Counted from the first letter of the stretch, positions 1 through 5,936 are shown. The stretch: 8,370 nucleotides of DNA from an uncultured Ruminiclostridium sp. (GCA_910585505.1 CAJUFF010000133.1:1-8370), one strand, 5' to 3'. Notes: generated by a model not told the origin, from the letters alone. A program made the numbers and translations.

Positions 1-141
1 ATGATTCCATAGCCTGTTATGCACATTTCCACAATGCTTGTCTTTTGGTCTTTGGCTTCTTTGGTTCGGAATAGTGTGGTGCTGACGGTCTATCTCTTGT
101 TCTCGGTTGCTTGCATCTTTACCGTACATGAGCATTATCAT
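1..141 (-). other. Unassigned open stretch running off the left edge
   Basis: No recognised gene. On the minus strand one frame is open from ATG at 141 (further in-frame ATGs at 135 and 129) to the window edge, 47 codons, rich in His, Gln, Arg and Asn and without a Shine-Dalgarno sequence. A second minus frame starts at ATG 116 (MQATENKR), meets TAG at 92-90, and is then open to the edge with a more protein-like composition (it contains STTLFRTKEAKDQKTS). The opposite strand has a 42-codon hydrophobic frame at 19-147. The stretch lies downstream of the strong leftward promoter at 270-298, so it could be the start of a transcribed gene or a decayed one. Which frame is real, if any, cannot be decided here. 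Confidence 0.2.
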
Positions 142-169
142 AAGTGATATCGCATTGTTTTTAAAATAA

Positions 170-262
170 TTAAAATAATAAGGATTGTTTGATCAATGTA
201 TAGACTATATGGATGATCAAAGAATAGTATAACATATCCTTTACCGCCTCAAAAACCATCAT
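170..262 (-). CDS. Possible 30-aa hydrophobic small protein (very tentative)
   Basis: An open frame of 30 codons starts at ATG 262 (or the next codon, ATG 259), only 7 nt past the -10 box of a consensus promoter, and ends with TAA at 172-170. The peptide begins MMVFEAVKDMLYYSLI and continues with a hydrophobic stretch rich in Ile, Leu, Val and Tyr. In size and hydrophobicity it recalls the small membrane peptides of Gram-positive type I toxin or holin-like families, but I see no diagnostic motif. The first ATG would be nearly leaderless. An internal ATG at 235 has AAAGGA too close and GAGG rather far upstream. The coding stretch also forms an imperfect hairpin, so it may simply be part of a non-coding RNA. 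Confidence 0.25.
   Translation of the reverse strand: MMVFEAVKDMLYYSLIIHIVYTLIKQSLLF
181..240 (-). other. Imperfect 60-nt hairpin in the transcript of the consensus promoter
   Basis: The inner stem is an exact 8-bp inverted repeat, TTTGATCA at 214-221 with TGATCAAA at 188-195 (minus-strand reading), around an 18-nt AT-rich loop. The outer stem pairs AGGAT(A)TG at 233-240 with CAATCCT at 181-187, 7 bp with one bulged A. About 11 unpaired nt separate the two stems on one side. After the structure the minus strand runs TATTATTTTAATTATTTT, which is U-rich but not a clean U tract. It could be a weak terminator ending a short RNA of about 80-100 nt, an attenuator, or a protein-binding palindrome. 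Confidence 0.35.
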
Positions 263-269
263 ATTTTGT

Positions 270-298
270 ATTATAATTAATCATAACAGTTTTGTCAA
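270..298 (-). promoter_or_regulatory. Exact-consensus sigma-A/sigma-70 promoter pointing left
   Basis: On the minus strand a perfect -35 box TTGACA (298-293) is followed by exactly 17 bp (292-276) and a perfect -10 box TATAAT (275-270). This is the textbook housekeeping promoter with no mismatch. It begins 4 bp beyond the stop codon of the membrane-protein gene at 303. The expected start of transcription is about 262-264, so the transcript leaves the window to the left. What it drives is not visible as a recognised gene. A complete match at optimal spacing is unlikely by chance, even in AT-rich DNA. Confidence 0.8.
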
Positions 299-302
299 GT
301 CA

Positions 303-1679
303 TTAAAATTTTATATCTGATAAAACGTCCTCAACAAGCACGCAATCCTGCGTATCGGCTATAAATACGCCCACATTTCCGGTTCCCTCGTCAATATAAG
401 CCTCGGCAACATACTCTTTCCCGTTAAAGGTATAATACAGTTCATATTTATCTGAGACGTCCTCCGACTTTGTAAATCCCGCCTCGATAATTTCCCTTTC
501 GGTAAGCCCGTTTCCTTCGGCCGAACCTCTTACGTGTTTTTCCATCAGTCTTGATACCGTGTCGGCGGCATTTACTTTGTCTCCCTTTACCGCCGGCAAA
601 ACGCTGTCGGGATTTAGAAATTCCCTGTAATCACATATATCGTCCGTAATAAAAACGCTCTCTCCCGTAGCCATTCTTGTAATCGCTATATTGTCCGAAT
701 GCGTGTATGCCTCCAGAACATACTCGGTATAATTAAGGTCGGTGTAATAAACCTGTATTCCTTTCGAGATAAGCTCCCCATCGATAACCACATCGGTATT
801 GCAGCCGTATTTGTCGATAAGATCATTGGCTTTGACGCCGTTGGAACGTATACGCTCGCATAGCTCGGTAAGATTAAAATACTCTATAAAATAAAGATCG
901 GGATAATTCTTAAGCTCCTGCGTATTTTCCGGAATATTTCCGGTAACCTCCCACAGAACGCTGTCAAAATTCAACAGATCGGTAGTATACAGCATAAAGA
1001 CATCCTTAACGGGTTTTCCGTTTTCGTCGTAGGCACGGAATACTATATCCTCCCCCTCGCGGAAAATCGGCAGGGCTGTGGCTCTATACTTATCGGCTGT
1101 ACGGTGCAGCGCCCTAATTTCAAATTCCCGGCCGCTTACCGTATAAGAGGATTTTCCTATAGGGCGATAAAACTTAATACCCTCTTTTGTCTTTAACACT
1201 TTTAAGTCGGAATCATCCAGTTTGTAAACAACGCATTCCGATTCGTCGGAATTTGTTTCCAACACACGGGCGATCCCCGCTTCCGTAAGCTTTGTAGCGG
1301 CATTTTCTTCAAAAAAGTCGCTTTGCTCTTCAGCAGCCCCGTAAATCTGTCCATCAAAAGAAAAACATAGGGGGGGAGATACCGTAAGATTTTTTAATTT
1401 CGTAAAATCATCTGTTTCTACCATATCACCATTAAACGGTTCCGCGGTGTCGGCGGCTGCCGTATAGCTCATTTCATTTCTTGAAACATCTATGTCCGAA
1501 GGAATGTTTTTCTGAGCCAATATCAGGAACATCGCCGCGGTTCCCGCGGCGGCTATCGGAAGAACGGCACCGCAAACGGCTTTTAGTGCCGCCATAACGG
1601 CGCTTTTTTTAGCGTTGGCGGCATAATACTCCTCCCGTCTTTCAAAAAGGCTTTTTATCATTTCCTCATCTGTTTTCAT
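303..1679 (-). CDS. Putative membrane-bound regulator of the adjacent sigma factor (unknown family)
   Basis: I do not recognise this 458-aa protein. Residues 1-25 are charged and would lie in the cytoplasm (KSLFERREEYYA at 10-21). Residues 26-55 form one hydrophobic helix rich in Ala, Leu and Val. The remaining 400 residues are acidic, have no second membrane segment and would lie outside the membrane. Two segments resemble each other: YYTDLNYTEYVLEAY at 311-325 and YYTFNGKEYVAEAY at 415-428. The gene overlaps the end of the upstream sigma factor gene by 14 bp, implying translational coupling. That order and topology fit an anti-sigma factor or sensor, which is inference; no zinc-binding HxxxCxxC motif is present. 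Start: the open frame reaches back to TTG at 1685, but ATG 1679 has AGGAGG 9 nt upstream and is preferred. The coding strand carries a run of seven C at 1376-1370. Confidence 0.75.
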   Translation of the reverse strand: MKTDEEMIKSLFERREEYYAANAKKSAVMAALKAVCGAVLPIAAAGTAAMFLILAQKNIPSDIDVSRNEMSYTAAADTAEPFNGDMVETDDFTKLKNLTVSPPLCFSFDGQIYGAAEEQSDFFEENAATKLTEAGIARVLETNSDESECVVYKLDDSDLKVLKTKEGIKFYRPIGKSSYTVSGREFEIRALHRTADKYRATALPIFREGEDIVFRAYDENGKPVKDVFMLYTTDLLNFDSVLWEVTGNIPENTQELKNYPDLYFIEYFNLTELCERIRSNGVKANDLIDKYGCNTDVVIDGELISKGIQVYYTDLNYTEYVLEAYTHSDNIAITRMATGESVFITDDICDYREFLNPDSVLPAVKGDKVNAADTVSRLMEKHVRGSAEGNGLTEREIIEAGFTKSEDVSDKYELYYTFNGKEYVAEAYIDEGTGNVGVFIADTQDCVLVEDVLSDIKF

Positions 1680-2229
1680 ATACAAAGCCCTCCTTCTGAA
1701 GCTGCTTTTTTAAAGCGATTTTACCGCGGTAAACCAACATTTCAATCTGCCGCTTGGTCTTGTGCATTATTTTTGCCGCCTGCTCATTTGTAAAGCCCTG
1801 CAAAAACGTCAGTTTCAGCGCCTGTCCGTACTGTTCCGGCAGCTTTGACAGCGCCTCGTAAAGTACAATCTTATCCTCGTTTCTTATAACCTTGTCCGCA
1901 AGATTCATCTCCTCGTAATACGGATTCGGCATTTCGCAATCTGAAATCTCTTTTCTTGTTTTACATTTTCTTAAATAATCCAACGCCATATTTCTCCCTA
2001 TTGTATAGAGCCATGTTTTAAAGCTGTACTTAGCTTTATAAGGCGGTTTTTTGACCATCAGGCGAAAAAACACGTCTTCCGTTATTTCCTCGGCAATATA
2101 GATATCCTTCACATATCCGTTTATAAAAAAAATAAGCCCGTCTTTATAGGCTCGCACAATATCCTCTATACCTGTGTCGTCGCCGTTAATGTAACGAAAA
2201 TAGTATTCTGCGCCGCTGTCGCCGTTCAC
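1666..2229 (-). CDS. RNA polymerase sigma factor, sigma-70 family, ECF-like
   Basis: A two-domain sigma factor that would direct RNA polymerase to a small regulon. Numbered from the GTG start (187 aa), region 2 spans about 22-90: AEEITEDVFFRL at 46-57 matches the region 2.2 core-binding signature, and SFKTWLYTIGRNMALDYL at 69-86 matches the 2.3/2.4 -10-recognition helix. Region 4 spans about 123-175, with LYEALSKLPEQYGQALKL (123-140) and the helix-turn-helix TNEQAAKIMHKTKRQIEM (147-164). There is no region 1 or 3, as in ECF factors. Start: GTG 2229 has AGGGGGTGA ending 7 nt upstream (one mismatch to AGGAGGTGA), whereas the in-frame ATG at 2259, which would add 10 residues, has no Shine-Dalgarno sequence. 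The downstream gene overlaps by 14 bp and probably encodes the membrane regulator. No clear promoter was found between the rimI terminator and the start. Confidence 0.88.
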   Translation of the reverse strand: MNGDSGAEYYFRYINGDDTGIEDIVRAYKDGLIFFINGYVKDIYIAEEITEDVFFRLMVKKPPYKAKYSFKTWLYTIGRNMALDYLRKCKTRKEISDCEMPNPYYEEMNLADKVIRNEDKIVLYEALSKLPEQYGQALKLTFLQGFTNEQAAKIMHKTKRQIEMLVYRGKIALKKQLQKEGFVYENR

Positions 2230-2237
2230 CGCAGCTT

Positions 2238-2245
2238 CACCCCCT
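2238..2245 (-). promoter_or_regulatory. Strong Shine-Dalgarno site that decides the sigma factor start
   Basis: AGGGGGTG on the minus strand, followed by 8 nt and GTG at 2229-2227. It differs from the ideal AGGAGGTG at one position. It lies inside the longer reading frame that would start at ATG 2259, for which only A-rich sequence (AAAAAAAGAATA) precedes the start. This favours the shorter product. Confidence 0.55.
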
Positions 2246-2306
2246 AACAGATTTTTCATTATTCTTTTTTTAAACGTATAAAAAGCGAAAAACTCACATA
2301 TTTTGG

Positions 2307-2334
2307 AAAGAAAAAACGGGATATTTCACCCGTT
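2307..2334 (-). terminator. Intrinsic terminator after rimI
   Basis: On the minus strand AACGGG (2334-2329) pairs perfectly with CCCGTT (2320-2315) around an 8-nt loop, and the stem runs into TTTTTTCTTT (2316-2307). The rimI stop codon TGA (2328-2326) lies in the loop and the last Gly codon is in the stem, so the terminator is built into the 3' end of rimI. It separates the ppk1-polA-phosphatase-rimI run from the sigma factor genes. The 6-bp stem is short, so some readthrough is possible. Confidence 0.75.
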
Positions 2335-2754
2335 GTTTATTTTTAACATATAATTCAAAGCGGATTCGTTTCCGTAATAATTTTTACGTCTGCCTGTCGC
2401 TTTAAAGCCATAGCTTTCATAAAGCCTTATGGCCGCGGTATTGCTTTCCCTTACCTCAAGAAAAATCTTTTCCGTTTTTTGGGGACAGTTTTTCAGCAGC
2501 TCGTTCATAAGCTTTTTTCCGTATCCCATTCCTCTTTTTTCCGGAATCACCCCGATACGGTAAAGCTCAGCCTCTTCAAATAAAGCGGCGGCAATAAAAT
2601 AGCCTATTGGAGCTTTCGTCTCATCATAAACAAGTTTGTAAACAACGTCCTCCCTTTGAAGGACGGATTTAACCGCATCAAGACTCCAAGGCTCTTTAGA
2701 GAAGCAAATATCCTCCATTTTCTTTATATAAAGCGCGTCTTTATTTTCCCACAT
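2326..2754 (-). CDS. rimI: Ribosomal protein bS18 N-alpha-acetyltransferase RimI
   Basis: A GNAT-family acetyltransferase of 142 aa, the usual RimI length (about 145-160). In characterised RimI proteins the acetyl group of acetyl-CoA goes to the N-terminal Ala of ribosomal protein S18 in the cytoplasm. The RimI signature CFSKEPWSLDAV is at 17-28. The acetyl-CoA pyrophosphate loop R-G-M-G-Y-G is at 74-79. The segment FLEVRESNTAAIRLYESYGF (98-117) carries Glu100 and Tyr112, matching the general base and acid of Salmonella RimI (Glu103, Tyr115; same 12-residue spacing). The C-terminal RRKNYYGNESALNYML (122-137) is also typical. ATG 2754 lies 1 nt after the TAA of the upstream phosphatase gene, so translation is probably coupled. 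Many Firmicutes keep rimI with tsaB/tsaD/tsaE; here it sits after polA. The exact substrate is inferred from the family. Confidence 0.9.
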   Translation of the reverse strand: MWENKDALYIKKMEDICFSKEPWSLDAVKSVLQREDVVYKLVYDETKAPIGYFIAAALFEEAELYRIGVIPEKRGMGYGKKLMNELLKNCPQKTEKIFLEVRESNTAAIRLYESYGFKATGRRKNYYGNESALNYMLKINNG

Positions 2755-2755
2755 A

Positions 2756-3175
2756 TTATTTGTTTTCCTTTATGTAATCCGTGTAGTATTCCTCGAATCT
2801 GTCCCTTGCACTGCGATAAGCCTCTATTCCTTTATAATATGGGTCCTCTATACCAAGTACCACTATTTTTTCGTCTGTAAGCTTATTTTTGAAATACGAG
2901 CATAAGGTTATTTTCTGCCGCTCGGACATTACATGAACGGAATCGAATTCTTCAATATTATATTGGGATATATGAGTTGGAATATGGGATGTATCTATCC
3001 CTTTTTCTTTAAGCACCGTACATACGTTTTCATCAACGGCGCTGCCCACTGCCGCAAGACCGGCGCTCCTGAACAGATAAGGAGCGTCCAGCCTTTGGGC
3101 GGTCATATTGGCAATTTCCATAGCCATAGGGCTTCGGGTTTTGTTTGAAGTGCAAATTATCAAAACTTTTTTCAT
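2756..3175 (-). CDS. Low-molecular-weight protein phosphatase / arsenate-reductase-like protein
   Basis: A 139-aa protein of the LMW-PTP fold. The P-loop C-T-S-N-K-T-R-S is at 8-15, giving the C(X)5R(S) catalytic signature with nucleophile Cys8 and phosphate-binding Arg14, followed by PMAME as in the family. The general-acid loop E-D-P-Y-Y-K-G (110-116) supplies Asp111. RSAGL at 36-40 is also family-typical. Compared with the common CxGNxCRS loop, Gly is Ser10 and the second Cys is Thr13. Where Bacillus YwlE has the Thr linked to phosphoarginine specificity there is Lys12, so the substrate cannot be assigned. Start: ATG 3175 has GGAG 6 nt upstream and begins with the expected MKKVLIICTSN strand; the frame also opens at 3223, but those 16 extra residues precede the fold. 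It lies 66 bp after polA and 1 bp before rimI. Confidence 0.85.
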   Translation of the reverse strand: MKKVLIICTSNKTRSPMAMEIANMTAQRLDAPYLFRSAGLAAVGSAVDENVCTVLKEKGIDTSHIPTHISQYNIEEFDSVHVMSERQKITLCSYFKNKLTDEKIVVLGIEDPYYKGIEAYRSARDRFEEYYTDYIKENK

Positions 3176-3241
3176 ATTATTCTCCGGCAGGTACTGTATG
3201 GACTTTCGCAGACAATAACTCACCTTGGCTTAAGCTCGATA

Positions 3242-5764
3242 TCAGTGAGTATCAAACCATGTTTTTCCTATTTTAACGTCAACGGTAAGCGGAACATCCA
3301 TTTTTACGCAGCTTTCCATTTCTTCCTTCAGAAGTCGGGCGGCTTTTTCGGCGCAGCTTTCGTCCGCCTCAACTATAAGCTCGTCGTGAACCTGAAGTAT
3401 CAGCCTTGCGTTCATATTTTCCGATTTCAGCCTTCCGTATACCTTTATCATGGCCAGCTTTATAATATCCGCGGCCGTGCCTTGAATAGGGGTATTCATG
3501 GCAATCCGCTTTGCCGCTGCCTGAACTGTCTTGTTTGAGGCGTTTATTTCGGGAATGTACCTTCTTCTTCCGAACATTGTTTCCACATAAAGATTTTTTT
3601 TGGCGTTTTCGGCGGTCTTCTTCATAAAACAGTCAACACCGCTGTATTTGGAAAGATATGCTTCTATATATCGCTTTGCTTCGGCCATCGAAACGCCGGT
3701 GTCCTTTGCCAGCGAAAAAGCGCCTATGCCGTAAACTATGCCGAAGTTAACCGCCTTTGCCCTTGAACGCAGCTCCGGCGTTACCCAATCTATGGGCTGA
3801 TTGAACACCTGCGAGGCAGTGATGGTGTGTATGTCGTCGCCGTTGAGAAACGCCTGCTGCATAATTTTATCATCGGCGAGATGAGCCAGCACCCTCAGCT
3901 CGATCTGTGAATAGTCCGCGTCCACCAAAAGGCACCCTTCTTTTGCGGTAAAAAATCGGCGCATATTTTTCCCAAGCTCCGTGCGCACGGGAATATTCTG
4001 GATATTCGGCTCCGCGCTGCTTATTCTGCCCGTGCGTGTCTCCGTCTGCTTAAAAGTGGAATGAATACGACCGTCCTCCTTTACGGCAGCCTTCAAGCCG
4101 CTCACATAGGTGGACTGAAGCTTTGTAAAAGCGCGGTAGTCGGAGATAAGGGGCACTATCGGGTGCTTATCCATCAGCTCCTCAAGCACCTCGGCGTTTG
4201 TGGAATATCCGGTTTTTGTCTTTTTTCCGCTGGGTAATGCCAATTTTTCAAATAATACCGTCCCTAACTGCTTTGGCGACAGTATATTGAATTTTTCCCC
4301 CGCCAAATGGTATATTTTCTCTTCGGTGCTTTCCGTTTTTGTCTTAAGCTCCTCTCCGAAGCTGTCTATACCGTTCAGGTCAACCTTTACGCCGTCGATC
4401 TCCATCGAGGTCAATACCTCGGCGAGAGGTATTTCTATATCCGTAAGTATTTTATCCAATTTTTCAGAGGAAATTTTTTCCGCCAGCCGCGTATTGAGTT
4501 CATAAAGACATTCGGGAAGCTCCTCGTCGGTTTCCGCCGCTTTAACCCTGTATTCGGCGCAAAGCTTTTCAAGGCTGTAATCCGACGAGCTTACATTAAG
4601 CAGATATGCGCTTAAAGTGGTGTCGAAAACCGCGTTTTTGATTTCTATTCCTTTCGGAATAGCGTAAGCGTACAATCCTTTCAGATCAAACGTGCGCTTT
4701 TCAACGTCACATTCCAGAACGGTTTTTATTTCGCTTTCAGAGTGATATTTTTTGTACCGCCCGCCTGAGCATACTATAAGAACGCCGTCTTTGAGCATTA
4801 TATCAAAGGCGTTTTTGTCAAGCAGGGTTTTTTCGGCCGCGTTTTTTTCGCGCGCCTCGCTTATCTCTCTTTCCGCCGCAAGCTCCCCCGCTTTTTTGAT
4901 ACTGTCGGGAGAAATGCCGAGCTTTTTCATTATCGAAAACATTTCCAGCTCCGTCAGGATTTCTGCTAACCTCACCTCGTCCCTTGTAGTGGGAATATAA
5001 ACGTTCATATCCGTTTCTACGGGCGCATTCAGAGCTATCGTTCCCAATTCGCGGCTTAAAAAGCAGCTTTCCTTTCCGTCGGCAAGCTTTTGCTTAAGCT
5101 TCTCCGAAAGCGGCAGCTCGTCAATTTTATCGTATATGTTTTTTATGTCGGAATATTTTTGTATCAGATCCAAAGCGGTTTTTTCGCCTATTCCTTTTAC
5201 GCCGGGAATATTGTCGCTTGAATCGCCCATCAGAGCCTTTACCTCAATCATCTGTATGGGTTCGACTCCGTATTTTTCCTTTATTTCCGTGGGAGTATAC
5301 AAAACGTCCTCTTTATTTCCCGCAAGGTTTACAGATACCTTGTCTGTGATAAGCTGAAAGCTGTCCCGATCTCCTGTTGACACAACGGCGCTGTATCCGT
5401 TAAGCTCGGCGGCATGAGACAGCGTGCCTAAGATATCGTCGGCCTCCCAGCCCTCTTTTTCCACTATTTTAATGCCCATTGCTCTTAAAATTTCTTTAAC
5501 GTAAGGCATCTGCATAGCCAGCTCGTCGGGCATCGGCTTTCTGGTGCCTTTATATTCGCCGTAAAGCTTATGCCGGAAGGTTGGCGCCTTTAAATCAAAA
5601 GCAACGGCAATATAATCGGGTGAAAAGCCGTTTTGCAGCTTAAACAGTATGTTTAAAAATCCGGTTATTGCGTTGGTAAAAACGCCTTTTTTGTTGGAAA
5701 GAGCCCTTATGCCGTAAAAAGCGCGGTTTAATATGCTGTTGCCGTCTATTACAAGGAAAGTCAT
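3242..5764 (-). CDS. polA: DNA polymerase I
   Basis: An 840-aa family A polymerase for Okazaki-fragment maturation and excision repair. The 5'-nuclease domain (about 1-290) has Asp7 (VIDGNS), Asp57 (AFD), GWEADD at 105-110, GDRD at 131-134 and LMGDSSDNIPGVKGIGEKTA at 178-197 (metal ligands plus the helix-3-turn-helix). The central 3'-5' exonuclease-like domain (about 315-440) lacks the DxE pair and a clear YxxxD motif. Only an Asp in FDTTLSAYLL (380-389) resembles a proofreading residue, so editing is probably lost, as in Bacillus and Thermus enzymes. The polymerase domain has motif A DADYSQIELRVLAHL (615-629; Asp617, Glu622), motif B with Arg666, Lys670, Phe674 and Tyr678, and motif C QVHDEL (791-796). 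Start: ATG 5764 is preceded by AAAGGA 6 nt upstream and begins with family-typical sequence. An in-frame extension to 5917 runs through a repeat element and is unlikely to be translated. Confidence 0.97.
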   Translation of the reverse strand: MTFLVIDGNSILNRAFYGIRALSNKKGVFTNAITGFLNILFKLQNGFSPDYIAVAFDLKAPTFRHKLYGEYKGTRKPMPDELAMQMPYVKEILRAMGIKIVEKEGWEADDILGTLSHAAELNGYSAVVSTGDRDSFQLITDKVSVNLAGNKEDVLYTPTEIKEKYGVEPIQMIEVKALMGDSSDNIPGVKGIGEKTALDLIQKYSDIKNIYDKIDELPLSEKLKQKLADGKESCFLSRELGTIALNAPVETDMNVYIPTTRDEVRLAEILTELEMFSIMKKLGISPDSIKKAGELAAEREISEAREKNAAEKTLLDKNAFDIMLKDGVLIVCSGGRYKKYHSESEIKTVLECDVEKRTFDLKGLYAYAIPKGIEIKNAVFDTTLSAYLLNVSSSDYSLEKLCAEYRVKAAETDEELPECLYELNTRLAEKISSEKLDKILTDIEIPLAEVLTSMEIDGVKVDLNGIDSFGEELKTKTESTEEKIYHLAGEKFNILSPKQLGTVLFEKLALPSGKKTKTGYSTNAEVLEELMDKHPIVPLISDYRAFTKLQSTYVSGLKAAVKEDGRIHSTFKQTETRTGRISSAEPNIQNIPVRTELGKNMRRFFTAKEGCLLVDADYSQIELRVLAHLADDKIMQQAFLNGDDIHTITASQVFNQPIDWVTPELRSRAKAVNFGIVYGIGAFSLAKDTGVSMAEAKRYIEAYLSKYSGVDCFMKKTAENAKKNLYVETMFGRRRYIPEINASNKTVQAAAKRIAMNTPIQGTAADIIKLAMIKVYGRLKSENMNARLILQVHDELIVEADESCAEKAARLLKEEMESCVKMDVPLTVDVKIGKTWFDTH

Positions 5765-5812
5765 TGTTAATCCTTTCTTCCGATCACTGCGTTTTTTTGT
5801 AAAAACACCGGA

Positions 5813-5857
5813 TTTTGCGGTACTTTTTATGTCCCCGCGACAAAAATCTCCGCAAAA
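5813..5857. other. Hairpin 1 of repeat copy A
   Basis: Perfect 8-bp arms TTTTGCGG (5813-5820) and CCGCAAAA (5850-5857) enclose a 3/3 internal loop. A second stem follows: TTTTT(AT)GTC (5824-5833) with GACAAAAA (5839-5846) around the loop CCCGC. That gives about 16 bp in all. It lies about 50-95 nt upstream of the polA start and would be in the polA leader if transcription starts further upstream. No clean U tract follows on either strand, so it is not an ordinary terminator. Confidence 0.55.
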
Positions 5858-5873
5858 CATTTCAGAACGTGTA

Positions 5874-5927
5874 TTCATAGGATATTGCACGCGTCTTTTC
5901 GGCAAATTTACGCGCAATTCTTATGAA
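5874..5927. other. Hairpin 2 of repeat copy A
   Basis: An imperfect palindrome. TTCATA (5874-5879) pairs with TATGAA (5922-5927), followed by a G.T pair, GA/TC, a one-base bulge, ATTGC/GCAAT, a two-base bulge, and GCGT (5891-5894) with ACGC (5910-5913). About 18 pairs surround a 15-nt loop. It begins about 10 bp past the ppk1 stop codon. The T run on the ppk1 sense strand comes before the hairpin rather than after it, so it is not a standard terminator for ppk1. Confidence 0.5.
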
Positions 5928-5936
5928 AAAAAGCTA

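Larger units (their letters stand above)
5786..5927 (+). repeat. Diverged copy A of a dispersed intergenic repeat, upstream of polA
   Basis: Most of the 172-bp spacer between ppk1 and polA resembles, in reverse orientation, the region upstream of ppk1. Positions 5871-5900 match 8178-8149 (opposite strand) without gaps at 24 of 30 positions. The shared blocks ACTGCG (5786), GCGGTA (5817), CAAAAC (5853), TCAGA (5862), GTATTC (5871) and CTTTTC (5895) occur in the same order at 8300, 8273, 8193, 8187, 8178 and 8154 on the other strand. Spacing differs mainly in the first hairpin. The repeat sequence reads opposite to polA and ppk1. It looks like a small non-autonomous (MITE- or REP-like) element with no coding capacity. 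Confidence 0.6.

Noticed and set aside
19..147. A 42-codon hydrophobic plus-strand frame (begins MHISTMLVFW)
   Set aside because: It has no ribosome site or promoter and lies opposite a hydrophilic open frame, which by itself produces a hydrophobic complement.
1680..1685. TTG start at 1685 for the membrane regulator
   Set aside because: ATG 1679, two codons later, has AGGAGG at suitable spacing; from TTG that site would be too close.
2260..2306. Promoter for the sigma factor gene
   Set aside because: AT-rich boxes such as TATACG and AATAAT are present, but none has a credible -35 at proper spacing, nor is there a clear ECF-type AAC/CGT pair, so none is called.
3176..3223. A 16-residue extension of the phosphatase
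   Set aside because: The family begins with the strand leading straight into the P-loop, and ATG 3175 has GGAG 6 nt upstream.
5765..5917. A 51-residue N-terminal extension of polA
   Set aside because: It has no family similarity, runs through the repeat element, and ATG 5764 has a good ribosome site and the typical Pol I start.
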